Positions 1-7,426 of a stretch of 50,102 nt of DNA are shown one piece after another (position 1 is the first letter of the stretch; each line of letters begins with the position of its first letter). The translations under genes and the position numbers were made by a program. The notes below the pieces were generated by a model, which did not search any database, was not told where the DNA came from, and worked only from the letters and a program-made list of their open reading frames with translations. Location of the stretch: contig JAHJJU010000004.1 in NCBI GenBank assembly GCA_018822805.1, positions 1 to 50,102 on the forward strand. Reading direction: 5' to 3'. This DNA comes from a bacterium. Its GTDB lineage: Bacteria; Campylobacterota; Campylobacteria; Campylobacterales; Sulfurovaceae.

Positions 1-70
1 ACTAACATACATATATTTATTTCATATTTTTAGATATAATTAGAAATAAGTATGTCATGAAAGGTCTATT

Positions 71-1525
71 ATGAAATTTGTATCAAGAACAGAAGAGTTA
101 AGCATTTTAAAGCGTGAGTATGGGAAGAAAAGTTCTTCTTTTATAGCTGTTTATGGTAGGCGACGGATTGGAAAGACAGAGCTTATAGACCACTTTTTAA
201 AATCGACCAACTGTTTTACTTTTAGTGTTACAGGAGCGTATGACAGTACATTAAAGTCACATCTTGCGAATTTTGCAAACAAACTCTCTTTGGATTTTGG
301 TGTGGAAGAGCAGGTGTTTAAAGATTGGGATGAAGCTTTTAAAGTATTGAGAGAACAAATAGAAGTGACGAAGCTTTCTAAAGGGTGTAAGTTTTCCATT
401 TTTATAGATGAGTTACCATGGTTGGCAGAGATGAAAAATAGAGGGTTCAAAGGGGCGTTGTCTCTGTTTTGGAATGACTTTGCTGCTAAGCGTGATGACA
501 TTTTTTTGATTGTTTGTGGTTCTGCTACTTCATGGATAATTAATCACATCATAGAAGATAACGGCTCATTGGCAAATCGAGTAACAGGAATTATTCATCT
601 ACAGCCTTTTACATTGGGTGAGACCAAAGCTTTTTTTAAAAGTATGGGCTTTAAAGGTCTTAGCCATAAAGTCATACTTGACTACTACATGGTTTTAGGA
701 GGGGTCGCACACTACTTGAAACTCTTAGATGCTAAAGCTTCGTTTGTTCAGAATATACAACAACTCTTTTTTATACAAAATGGACTTTTGCGTACCGAGT
801 ACAGTCATCTTTTTCGTAGCCTTTTTAAGAACCATAAAGTACATGAACTGGTGGTGAAGTATTTAAGTGTGACATGGTCTGGGATGACACTTTCTGAACT
901 TGGTCAAAAAAGAGGGCTACAGACAGGAGCTGTTTTGTCCAATACTTTAAAAGAGTTGGAGGCTTCAGGATTTTTAGTGCGACGAACAAAATATGGACAG
1001 CTAAAACGGGATACGCTTTATAGTCTAAATGATCCTTTTATCTATTTTTTTACCATAGGGGTGAACGATACAGCCATGGTAAACCTGATACAAAATCCAA
1101 ACTATTTTCAAAAGACCTTTAAAACACCAAGTTACAGCAGTTGGAGTGGGTTTGCGTTTGAAAATATTTGTCATATGCATATAGTGCAGATTAAAAAAGC
1201 ATTGTGGATCTTAGGTGTGGTGAGCAGTTCACACTATTGGAGTGAGCGTGGAGACAAAACAAAATCTGGGGCTCAAATAGATATTTTACTCAAACGAGAT
1301 GACGATGTTATCAATATTATCGAGTGTAAATATTATAATAACGTGTTTACCATCGACAAAAAATATGCCAATGAGTTGAACAACAAAGAGGAAGTCTTTA
1401 GAGAACACAGCTCTTACCAAGGAGCGATACAGACCATACTCTTAACAGTAGAAGGGGTTACGCAAAACAGTTACTATGATGAGACAGTAACAGATGATTT
1501 TACAGTTGATGTGTTGTTTGAATAA
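71..1525 (+). CDS. AAA ATPase with DUF234-type C-terminal domain
   Basis: The 484-residue protein has a P-loop (GRRRIGKT, residues 29-36) and a Walker B segment (IFIDELPW, about residues 111-118), as in the archaeal-type ATPase family. The C-terminal part carries a PD-(D/E)xK-like signature (QID, about eight residues, then IIECKY), which is the usual DUF234 arrangement. Such proteins are scattered in archaea and bacteria; their cellular role is unproven and they may act on nucleic acid. A TATAAT at 35-40 and a weak AAGG ribosome site precede the ATG. The gene is strongly G-rich on this strand, unlike plus-strand genes further right. It converges on the unknown gene at 1548-2249. The family call is firm; the function is unknown. 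Confidence 0.85.
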   Translation: MKFVSRTEELSILKREYGKKSSSFIAVYGRRRIGKTELIDHFLKSTNCFTFSVTGAYDSTLKSHLANFANKLSLDFGVEEQVFKDWDEAFKVLREQIEVTKLSKGCKFSIFIDELPWLAEMKNRGFKGALSLFWNDFAAKRDDIFLIVCGSATSWIINHIIEDNGSLANRVTGIIHLQPFTLGETKAFFKSMGFKGLSHKVILDYYMVLGGVAHYLKLLDAKASFVQNIQQLFFIQNGLLRTEYSHLFRSLFKNHKVHELVVKYLSVTWSGMTLSELGQKRGLQTGAVLSNTLKELEASGFLVRRTKYGQLKRDTLYSLNDPFIYFFTIGVNDTAMVNLIQNPNYFQKTFKTPSYSSWSGFAFENICHMHIVQIKKALWILGVVSSSHYWSERGDKTKSGAQIDILLKRDDDVINIIECKYYNNVFTIDKKYANELNNKEEVFREHSSYQGAIQTILLTVEGVTQNSYYDETVTDDFTVDVLFE

Positions 1526-1545
1526 ATTTCACTTTTAAGTACTAT
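1526..1545 (-). repeat. Copy 1 of a dispersed 20-bp intergenic repeat
   Basis: On the minus strand the repeat unit is ATATTACTTAAAAGTGAAAT. This copy matches over ATTTCACTTTTAAGTA on the plus strand and then diverges slightly. It begins directly after the stop codon of the preceding ATPase gene. Other copies lie at 2269-2288, 5343-5362 and 8661-8680. Confidence 0.5.
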
Positions 1546-1547
1546 AC

Positions 1548-2249
1548 CTATTTCTTTTTAATATAAACCGACCCACAAAAACGATCAAAAGTTTGAATAA
1601 TTCGACTCATTCGATCATTGGCTCGTAGTTCTGAAAAGGGTCGTTCATCGTGAAACCAGAGTAGGTTAGGGACATCTTTTCGTAGGTGGGTGTCGGCTGC
1701 TTTTGTTTTTCCACCTTCTAACTCCATAACATAGTAGAGAGCAGGGTAGTAGGTGTACTCTTCAAAAGTAGAAATAACAACATCATACGCAGTAAAATCG
1801 GCTAACACTTTGTTGATGTTTTGCTCGGCTATGACAATCTCTTTTTCAAGGTCGGCTCTTAATTGAACAGCTTGGTCATCGGTAATAGCTGACTCTGGAT
1901 CTGTTAGTTCTTTTTCTAAATAAACTCGTGATTTGTTTTTCCATATTTCAAACTCAGCAGGAAGGGCTTGTTTTACTTTTGCCGGGTCAAATATCTCTTT
2001 CTTTTTATGTTTCATAGAGAGGGTATATTTAAAAGCCGGATGTTCAGGATTGATAATTTTAGCATAGTCATAAAAGTAGTTTTTCTTCTCAACACCTTTT
2101 TCAATCTCATTGGCACGAACGGTGAGTTCTAGTTGTAATACTTTGTCGAGTTCAATACGGTTTAAAAGATGCAGCACAATACCTTTGTACTCAATACGCT
2201 TACTCATTTCCAATATAGAGTTTAACTCTTTTATAATGCTATTTTTCAT
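1548..2249 (-). CDS. Hypothetical protein, 233 aa
   Basis: I do not recognise this protein. It is soluble, charged and largely helical in appearance, with no signal peptide and no membrane segment. The ATG at 2249 has an AGGA five bases upstream, so the start is credible. It converges on the AAA ATPase with a 22-base gap and lies downstream of xerH on the same strand, about 100 bases away. Its top-strand base composition has G at or above C, unlike minus-strand genes to the right of 9 kb; this fits a skew change near 3.5 kb rather than foreign origin. The ORF is long and has a good ribosome site, so it is probably real. Confidence 0.7.
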   Translation of the reverse strand: MKNSIIKELNSILEMSKRIEYKGIVLHLLNRIELDKVLQLELTVRANEIEKGVEKKNYFYDYAKIINPEHPAFKYTLSMKHKKKEIFDPAKVKQALPAEFEIWKNKSRVYLEKELTDPESAITDDQAVQLRADLEKEIVIAEQNINKVLADFTAYDVVISTFEEYTYYPALYYVMELEGGKTKAADTHLRKDVPNLLWFHDERPFSELRANDRMSRIIQTFDRFCGSVYIKKK

Positions 2250-2268
2250 CTTATTCCTAAACTATATA

Positions 2269-2288
2269 ATTTCACTTTTAAGTAATAT
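2269..2288 (-). repeat. Copy 2 of a dispersed 20-bp intergenic repeat
   Basis: The plus strand reads ATTTCACTTTTAAGTAATAT. This is an exact 20-base match, in opposite orientation, to the copy at 5343-5362. It lies 20 bases upstream of the start of the hypothetical gene at 2249. Confidence 0.6.
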
Positions 2289-2350
2289 ATCATTTTTCCT
2301 ATTAAAATTCAGTACTAAAAATTTTTAAAATTCTATCTTTCTGCTTATAC

Positions 2351-3445
2351 CTAAAAATGTTTATTATTAAACATCTCATCCAAAACATCCGTAGCTTTTC
2401 GTCGTCGATCATTATCCATGTGTGTGTAGGCTCTTGTGGTAGCAGGGTCTTCATGTCGCATCATGTCTTGAACCAGTGCCAAATCTTTTACTTTACTGTA
2501 GAGCAGGGTGCCATAAGTATGTCGTAAGAGGTGAGCACCCTCTTTGTCTTTGACGATTCCTGCGTAGTGAAGCAGCTCTTTTATTTTATGTGACACCGAA
2601 GAGGCACTTGCTTCACGTTTAGCATTTTGAGGGGAACAAAAGAGTAGATTATTGGGGCAAGAGTACTCACGTAACCATAGAGTATAGTAAGGGTGAAGAG
2701 CCAATTTTGGTACCTCTATAATGGAGTTTTTATTTCCTTTTCCTACGATTTTTATTAGGAAATAGTTTCCTTTTTCTTGAATTTTATTTTTTTCTATAGA
2801 GAGAGCCTCTGAAATTCGGATACCGGTATGTAAAATAAGACGCACAATCAAATTATAAAATAGGGCAGAGCGATCAGAAATAAATTTATAAGTATCTAAG
2901 CCATTTAAAAAGATTTGTACCTCCTCTTCTGTAAGATAAGAAGGGATTTTATTACCTTTTTTTCCTGAGAGTCCTTGCCAATTTGCAAGTTTTAAATGAT
3001 AAATATAGCCGTTACCACTGTTTGGTTCATTTTCATTGTGGTCGGAGAGATAGGCAAAAAAGTTACTGATGGCATTTCGGTAGTTTTTTTTACTTGCATC
3101 ACTCATTCCTGCTGTATTCGACGTGAGATAATCTATAACCATTTCATCGTTTATCTCTTTTAGAGAGTAGATATTTTGCAACATTAAATAGTCAAAGAGT
3201 TTACGAACAGGTATATAAAATGTTTTAACACCTTCAATACCACCTTTACGGATCTCTTTGACGATTTCAGAAATCTCATCTATAGAAGCAGGGGCGTTAT
3301 TGAGCCTTGTTATGGCAGTTTGTATGATGAATTGATGTTTAACATTACGTGATGAAAGGGTATTGGTTTTATATTTGACATAACGTGTAATCCAAAATAA
3401 GAGGGATTCCTTGGTAGAAGCATCGATATCTAGTGGAAAACGCAT
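2351..3445 (-). CDS. xerH: Tyrosine recombinase XerH
   Basis: This is a single-recombinase (Xer-type) site-specific recombinase that resolves chromosome dimers at the terminus in Campylobacterota. All catalytic residues are present: R210 (HTGIRISEAL), K236 (VGKGNK), H305 and R308 (HLLRHTYGTLL), H331 (MMRHED) and nucleophile Y340 (TTRAYTH). The length of 364 residues and the overall motif pattern match the XerH proteins of Helicobacter and Campylobacter (about 360 aa), rather than the shorter XerC/XerD (about 300 aa). Residues 1-190 form the core-binding domain. It could in principle be a mobile-element integrase, but the adjacent dif-like site and the absence of phage or element genes favour chromosomal XerH. 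Confidence 0.9.
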   Translation of the reverse strand: MRFPLDIDASTKESLLFWITRYVKYKTNTLSSRNVKHQFIIQTAITRLNNAPASIDEISEIVKEIRKGGIEGVKTFYIPVRKLFDYLMLQNIYSLKEINDEMVIDYLTSNTAGMSDASKKNYRNAISNFFAYLSDHNENEPNSGNGYIYHLKLANWQGLSGKKGNKIPSYLTEEEVQIFLNGLDTYKFISDRSALFYNLIVRLILHTGIRISEALSIEKNKIQEKGNYFLIKIVGKGNKNSIIEVPKLALHPYYTLWLREYSCPNNLLFCSPQNAKREASASSVSHKIKELLHYAGIVKDKEGAHLLRHTYGTLLYSKVKDLALVQDMMRHEDPATTRAYTHMDNDRRRKATDVLDEMFNNKHF

Positions 3446-3535
3446 TTTTTATCCTTTTTCATAATTATAACAAAAAGTAGTTTTTTTTCTTATAAATATT
3501 TCATATTGACATAAAATCTAGGAGAATGAATATTT

Positions 3536-3563
3536 TTTTCAGGAAAGGTGAATTTCCTGAAAA
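3536..3563. other. difH: dif-like chromosome dimer resolution site
   Basis: Two perfect 11-bp inverted arms, TTTTCAGGAAA (3536-3546) and TTTCCTGAAAA (3553-3563), flank a 6-bp centre, GGTGAA. The symmetry stops exactly at 28 bp, which is the dif layout of 11 + 6 + 11. The site lies 91 bases upstream of the xerH start. As I recall, the cognate site often lies beside xerH in this phylum. An operator or attenuator is the alternative, but no gene start is placed to use it that way except xerH itself. Confidence 0.75.
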
Positions 3564-3641
3564 TTTTGTTTTCCATTGAATATTTTATAAATATAGAACG
3601 CTTAGAATCCATTTTTGATATGAGTATACAGGAAAAGAAAC

Positions 3642-3761
3642 ATGCTTATTTCGTTTAGAAGAAGATTCATGAAAAATAGCAAAAAAGAAATGAAAATGAA
3701 ATGGTTTTGTCTGCTACTCACTGTATTTAGTGGTTTTTACCATTTGGTTAACATAATATAA
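3642..3761 (+). CDS. Possible 39-aa single-span membrane peptide
   Basis: A short reading frame starts at ATG 3642 with an AGGA ribosome site eight bases upstream, and ends at TAA 3759-3761. The product would have a strongly basic N-terminus (RRR, then several lysines) followed by one hydrophobic stretch (WFCLLLTVFSGFYHL), as in small inner-membrane proteins. An in-frame ATG at 3669 is an alternative start. It lies alone between the dif-like site and the TetR operator array. I know of no homologue. In AT-rich DNA such a frame can arise by chance, so confidence is low. Confidence 0.3.
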   Translation: MLISFRRRFMKNSKKEMKMKWFCLLLTVFSGFYHLVNII

Positions 3762-3807
3762 ATTCTATACTATAAATAGATACACTCACTTCGGAGAAAA
3801 ACAACAA

Positions 3808-3939
3808 GGAACATTTGTTCCTACTTAAGTGTAGTGTTTTGAAAAAATAAAGAACAAATGTTCATACATATAATTAAAACATAAGAACACTTGTTCTTCT
3901 AATAAGTTATAAAAAACTTGACAAAAGGAACATTTGTTC
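3808..3939. promoter_or_regulatory. Four-copy TetR operator array
   Basis: Four palindromes of form GAACAnnTGTTC lie at 3809-3820 (GGAACATTTGTTCC with flanks), 3852-3863, 3885-3896 (flanks extend to AAGAAC...GTTCTT) and 3928-3939. Their centres are 43, 33 and 43 bp apart, near whole helical turns, so bound dimers would face the same side of the DNA. The last copy lies inside the promoter spacer of the TetR gene, implying autorepression. The motif and placement are seen directly; the identity of the binding protein is inferred. Confidence 0.8.
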
Positions 3940-3947
3940 ACTATAAT
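3918..3947 (+). promoter_or_regulatory. Sigma70 promoter of the TetR gene
   Basis: TTGACA (3918-3923) and TATAAT (3942-3947) are both consensus, separated by 18 bases. One copy of the GAACAnnTGTTC operator (3928-3939) fills most of the spacer, so a bound repressor would block polymerase. A perfect -35 box stands out, because most other promoters in this window show only a -10 box. Confidence 0.85.
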
Positions 3948-3991
3948 GCTTTTAATACTATGAATAGTTGTTTTATAAAAGGGGATTTAAG

Positions 3992-4633
3992 ATGTTAATT
4001 GACACCACAGCACCTAGAAAGAGTACCAAAGAGCTTATTTTGGAAGTATCGTTAAAGCTTTTTTCTAAAAAAGGCTATAAATCGACCTCTGTACGTGATA
4101 TCGCAGCTGATGTGGGTATAACACAAAGTGGTCTCTATAACCATTTTAAAGGAAAAGATGCCATTTTAGAAGCCTTAATAGGAGATTTAATGTCCTCTGC
4201 CATTGTAAAAATATTTAAAGACAGAAGCATTGATGACTTGGCACAAACAGGTAAGTCCCTACTCTTTTCGATTGCGACAACATTTAAACTTATCAGTTTT
4301 GATAGAAAAAATGAGGTACTCTTTAAATTTTTAATGCAAGAGTTATATAAAAACAGTACAATTCGCGATATTTACAATGAGCATTTTTACCAAGGTAATG
4401 TCAAAAAACTCTCTTCAGTTTTTTTTATTATGATGCAACAAGAGAAGATAAAGCCGGCAGATCCACTCTTTTTAGCACATGAGTTTTTCGCCCCACTCTT
4501 TTTTTACCAAATGCAGGTAAATTTGCTTAAAGTTGACAGTAAATCGACCTCCTCCATGGTGACTTTGTTTGAAAAACATGTTGATTACTTTTGGGAAAAC
4601 AATAAAATAGCCAAACAAGAGAGCCTATTTTAG
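3992..4633 (+). CDS. TetR/AcrR family transcriptional regulator
   Basis: The 213-residue protein has an N-terminal TetR DNA-binding domain, with the helix-turn-helix around residues 33-52 (TSVRDIAADVGITQSGLYNHF). The C-terminal two-thirds is a divergent ligand-binding and dimerisation domain. I place the start at ATG 3992, where AGGGGA at 3980-3985 is well spaced; an in-frame TTG at 3968 would add eight residues but lacks a ribosome site. Four operator-like palindromes and a strong promoter lie immediately upstream, so the protein probably represses its own transcription. The methyltransferase 32 bases downstream is probably co-transcribed. The ligand is unknown. Confidence 0.9.
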   Translation: MLIDTTAPRKSTKELILEVSLKLFSKKGYKSTSVRDIAADVGITQSGLYNHFKGKDAILEALIGDLMSSAIVKIFKDRSIDDLAQTGKSLLFSIATTFKLISFDRKNEVLFKFLMQELYKNSTIRDIYNEHFYQGNVKKLSSVFFIMMQQEKIKPADPLFLAHEFFAPLFFYQMQVNLLKVDSKSTSSMVTLFEKHVDYFWENNKIAKQESLF

Positions 4634-4665
4634 GTAATTATTAATAATATATAAGGTATATAAAA

Positions 4666-5277
4666 ATGCAAAAAAAAGATTTATTTGCTCACAAATCAAA
4701 ACATTGGGATGCAAAGAGTAGACGTGTTCAGAGTGCAAAAGCCATTGCTGATACGATCTTGGAAAACATTTCATTAAATAAAGAGATGCATATTATGGAT
4801 TTTGGTGCAGGTACAGGTTTGTTGTCTTATTGTTTGTCACATAAGGTAGGAAAAGTAACAGCTTTAGATAACTCTCCATCTATGTTAGAAGTATTTAAAG
4901 AGAAATCAGAAGCATTTGAGTGCCCTACTGTAGTTTTAGAACATGATTTGGTTCATGAAAATTTGTATAACAATATCATTTATGATGGTATTGTTTCCTC
5001 TATGACCATGCATCATATTGAAGATCAAGAAGATATGTTTTCTAAAATGTACGCCCTACTTGCAGAAGATGGTTTTATTGCTTTAGCTGATTTAGATCGT
5101 GAAGATGGAACTTTTCATAGCGATAATGAAGGGGTATTTCATTTTGGGTTTGATCGAGATGTTTTAGAAAATATTGCTAAAAAAGTAGGTTTTAAAGAGA
5201 TTAAGTTTTATACAGCCAATACTATAGAAAAACCTCAAGCAATTTATACGGTCTTTTTAATGACAGCAAAAAAGTAA
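4666..5277 (+). CDS. Class I SAM-dependent methyltransferase
   Basis: The 203-residue protein shows the Rossmann-fold methyltransferase motifs: motif I MDFGAGTGLLSYCL (residues 44-57), an acidic end of strand 2 (VTALDNSPSML, about 64-74), and a post-motif segment YDGIVSSMTMHHIED (106-120). This is the pattern of small-molecule methyltransferases of the UbiE/Methyltransf_11 type. The substrate cannot be read from the sequence. It follows the TetR gene by 32 bases on the same strand and is probably expressed from the operator-controlled promoter, so it may act on, or respond to, the TetR ligand. Confidence 0.85.
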   Translation: MQKKDLFAHKSKHWDAKSRRVQSAKAIADTILENISLNKEMHIMDFGAGTGLLSYCLSHKVGKVTALDNSPSMLEVFKEKSEAFECPTVVLEHDLVHENLYNNIIYDGIVSSMTMHHIEDQEDMFSKMYALLAEDGFIALADLDREDGTFHSDNEGVFHFGFDRDVLENIAKKVGFKEIKFYTANTIEKPQAIYTVFLMTAKK

Positions 5278-5342
5278 ATGTTTAGATAATTGCAAAGGGA
5301 GTTTATTAAGTTAGGTATTTATAGGTTTTAAAAAATTAGGTT

Positions 5343-5362
5343 ATATTACTTAAAAGTGAAAT
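5343..5362 (+). repeat. Copy 3 of a dispersed 20-bp intergenic repeat
   Basis: ATATTACTTAAAAGTGAAAT is an exact reverse-complement match to the copy at 2269-2288. It lies between the convergent ends of the methyltransferase and the DUF3820-like gene, four bases from the stop codon of the latter. Confidence 0.6.
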
Positions 5363-5365
5363 TGG

Positions 5366-6019
5366 TTATTTTAATTGATTTATACTTTCTTTTATTTTAG
5401 TCATGTCATGATGATTCTTCGGTAAATTGCCGGCTAACCATAATAGATAATTCAAAGGTAACTCTGTCCATGCAGTTCCTTTATGTTTACCAAAACCAAT
5501 TACTTCAACACTTTGTCGTTTATAGGTGTTTACTTTTTTCTTTGGAATATTGGATTTACTTATATTGTTATTTTCAGAGGTATTTTTATCATTATATGCT
5601 ATATGCCAGTCATTTTCATCTCTTCGTTTTATTTCAGCATATGCCAAAGCATAAATACGCTCCTCATTCATTTTTGAGATAATCCATGACAAATAACTTT
5701 TAGGCAACTCTTCCCAACGTTTACCATAGTGTTCTTTTCCAAAATAGATGCGTTGTTTATGTAAAGGTTCATAAAGTTCTTCATTGTCACTTATGTCTAT
5801 AAATTTAACAGGAATATTCAAGAGTTCAAAAACTTGTCGAGCTGTTTTCTGTGTCCATCTTTTTCGTACAGAAAAAAGTTTTAAATCGGCACGAAAAAAA
5901 CCTCCTCTACTTTCAGAGAATGTTTTTAAACGTACTAACATTTCTGAGTCGATGGTTTCTACTTCCATCATATGGAAGACCATTTCACTCCCCTTCTCTT
6001 CTAATGAAAGTTTAATCAT
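5366..6019 (-). CDS. Protein with two DUF3820-like repeats
   Basis: The 217-residue protein holds two copies of a short motif of form FGK...W-ELP..YL-W. The first is at residues 91-120 (IYFGKEHYGKRWEELPKSYLSWI) and the second, canonical one at 174-199 (GFGKHKGTAWTELPLNYLLWL). The second resembles DUF3820 and the C-terminal module of some ExoX-like nucleases. No nuclease domain is present here, so a nucleic-acid role is only a guess. A low-complexity Asn/Ser/Lys linker separates the two. The gene starts six bases after the SMI1/KNR4-like gene stops, and the two probably form one operon. No clear ribosome site precedes its ATG, suggesting translational coupling. Confidence 0.7.
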   Translation of the reverse strand: MIKLSLEEKGSEMVFHMMEVETIDSEMLVRLKTFSESRGGFFRADLKLFSVRKRWTQKTARQVFELLNIPVKFIDISDNEELYEPLHKQRIYFGKEHYGKRWEELPKSYLSWIISKMNEERIYALAYAEIKRRDENDWHIAYNDKNTSENNNISKSNIPKKKVNTYKRQSVEVIGFGKHKGTAWTELPLNYLLWLAGNLPKNHHDMTKIKESINQLK

Positions 6020-6025
6020 AAAGTA

Positions 6026-6730
6026 TTAATCAATCTCATGTTCAAAAACTGCATCAAGTTCATTGAATGCTAAATGCGTTTGAATCAGTTGAGCCAACTC
6101 TTGTTGAGTTAGCAATCCATAAGAAAACATTCCTTTTAGTACTTCTTTTCTATTATATATTTCATTTAAGATTGTTACATAAGATGCTTTTAAATAAGGG
6201 CTGATTGTTCTTAAATCATTTAACAAATCGGCTCTGTATCCTTCAAATTCACTCTCTTTATAATCAACAAAGAGATCTTCGGTATCGATATCATAAACCG
6301 ATTCCAGCATTTTTCTAAAAATGAAATCTTCAAAATTTTTAGCCAAAACTTCTGTTTCATTCATATCGTTCCAAATACAAACAATGGCACTTTCACCATT
6401 CGTTTTTATATTTGGATAAAAAGCATACACCGTACCTTCCTTTGTTATTGCAAAAGGTATAAATTCATGCGTTTCTATGTCCCATAGTTCATCGAATGTA
6501 AAATCATACATGCCTTGAGAGGTTAAGAGTTCAAAGTCTAAACCACCTGAGTGCAATAAGAGAGGTGGATTCTCTTTTATAATGGGGTAAATGCTTTTCT
6601 CCCAGCTCTCATCTGATGAAAAGGGTGTGGTTCGTCCATTCATCCAGTCGAGCATACCATCATTCCAAAGCATTGTAAAAAGTGTAGGAAATTTATAGTT
6701 GTATTTAGATTCAAGTTCTTCTAATTTCAT
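6026..6730 (-). CDS. SMI1/KNR4 (SUKH)-like protein
   Basis: The 234-residue soluble protein resembles the SMI1/KNR4 fold in its first 140 residues: a short helical start, a central IPFAITKEGTVYAFYP segment and a following IVCIWNDMNE strand. That family includes many immunity proteins against contact-dependent and other secreted toxins, as well as proteins of unknown role. The last 90 residues are helical and do not resemble anything I know. No toxin gene is recognisable next to it; the DUF3820-like gene six bases downstream is the only partner. The family call is moderate and the function uncertain. Confidence 0.55.
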   Translation of the reverse strand: MKLEELESKYNYKFPTLFTMLWNDGMLDWMNGRTTPFSSDESWEKSIYPIIKENPPLLLHSGGLDFELLTSQGMYDFTFDELWDIETHEFIPFAITKEGTVYAFYPNIKTNGESAIVCIWNDMNETEVLAKNFEDFIFRKMLESVYDIDTEDLFVDYKESEFEGYRADLLNDLRTISPYLKASYVTILNEIYNRKEVLKGMFSYGLLTQQELAQLIQTHLAFNELDAVFEHEID

Positions 6731-6803
6731 TCGTTTAGCCTTCTCTCATTTAAATTAAGTGTTTTAACAAAACTATACTTAAAATTACTCTATTGTTCAA
6801 AAA

Positions 6804-7235
6804 CTAATGTACTCGTTTATAAGGAAATACCGATTTACCGATTTTTAACAGTAATGTATTCTCTGATATCTGTTCAAAAATATAGGTTTCCATATCTTCA
6901 GAGCTTAGACCTTCACCAATACTTTCAACAATAAGTGAGAGCTCATCTCCTCTTATTTGCCATGTTTTATAAAGCAATTCACCTGTATTGATCGATCTTG
7001 CTGTCCCATCTGACAAGAGTGTAAAACCATGATACTCGTTTTCATTTTCAGGGATAGGTTCTACCCATGAGCCCATAAGTTTTTTTTCTTCTTGGCTCAA
7101 TACCAAGGGAAACTTTTCGACTGTAGTGCTTACTGTTTCTTGAGATGCTTTCCATTTGTAAAACAACAAACCACCCAACACCATGCTCAATAGCACCATA
7201 ATAACCCATGACATTTTAATAGCTGTCTCTATCAT
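6804..7235 (-). CDS. Membrane-anchored lipocalin-like protein
   Basis: The 143-residue protein starts with one membrane helix (about residues 7-27), then a small beta-rich domain beginning GSWVEPIPENENEYHGF and continuing LLSDGTARSINTGELLYKTW. This pattern is typical of the small bacterial lipocalin-like domain (Lipocalin_3). Such proteins may bind a hydrophobic ligand, but the ligand is not known. The domain would face the periplasm. An AGGAAAAG ribosome site lies about ten bases before the ATG. It is a single gene, on the same strand as the SMI1-like gene but 73 bases upstream of it. Confidence 0.65.
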   Translation of the reverse strand: MIETAIKMSWVIMVLLSMVLGGLLFYKWKASQETVSTTVEKFPLVLSQEEKKLMGSWVEPIPENENEYHGFTLLSDGTARSINTGELLYKTWQIRGDELSLIVESIGEGLSSEDMETYIFEQISENTLLLKIGKSVFPYKRVH

Positions 7236-7426
7236 GATTATACTTTTCCTTTTTTTAACTAAAGGCGTAATTATATAAAAGTCAAGCTAAAAAAACACAA
7301 TATTAATTAATTTTATATCATTTTATTTAACCATATTAGAAAATATAAAACATATTATATTATATTACATTTCAATGGTGAATTATATGATATACTATTA
7401 ATCGGAAATCTGTACGGGAAACAACC

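Noticed and set aside
2351-3445. Idea that the tyrosine recombinase marks an integrated element
   Set aside because: No tRNA target, direct att repeats, phage or conjugation genes are visible, and the protein plus neighbouring dif-like site fit chromosomal XerH.
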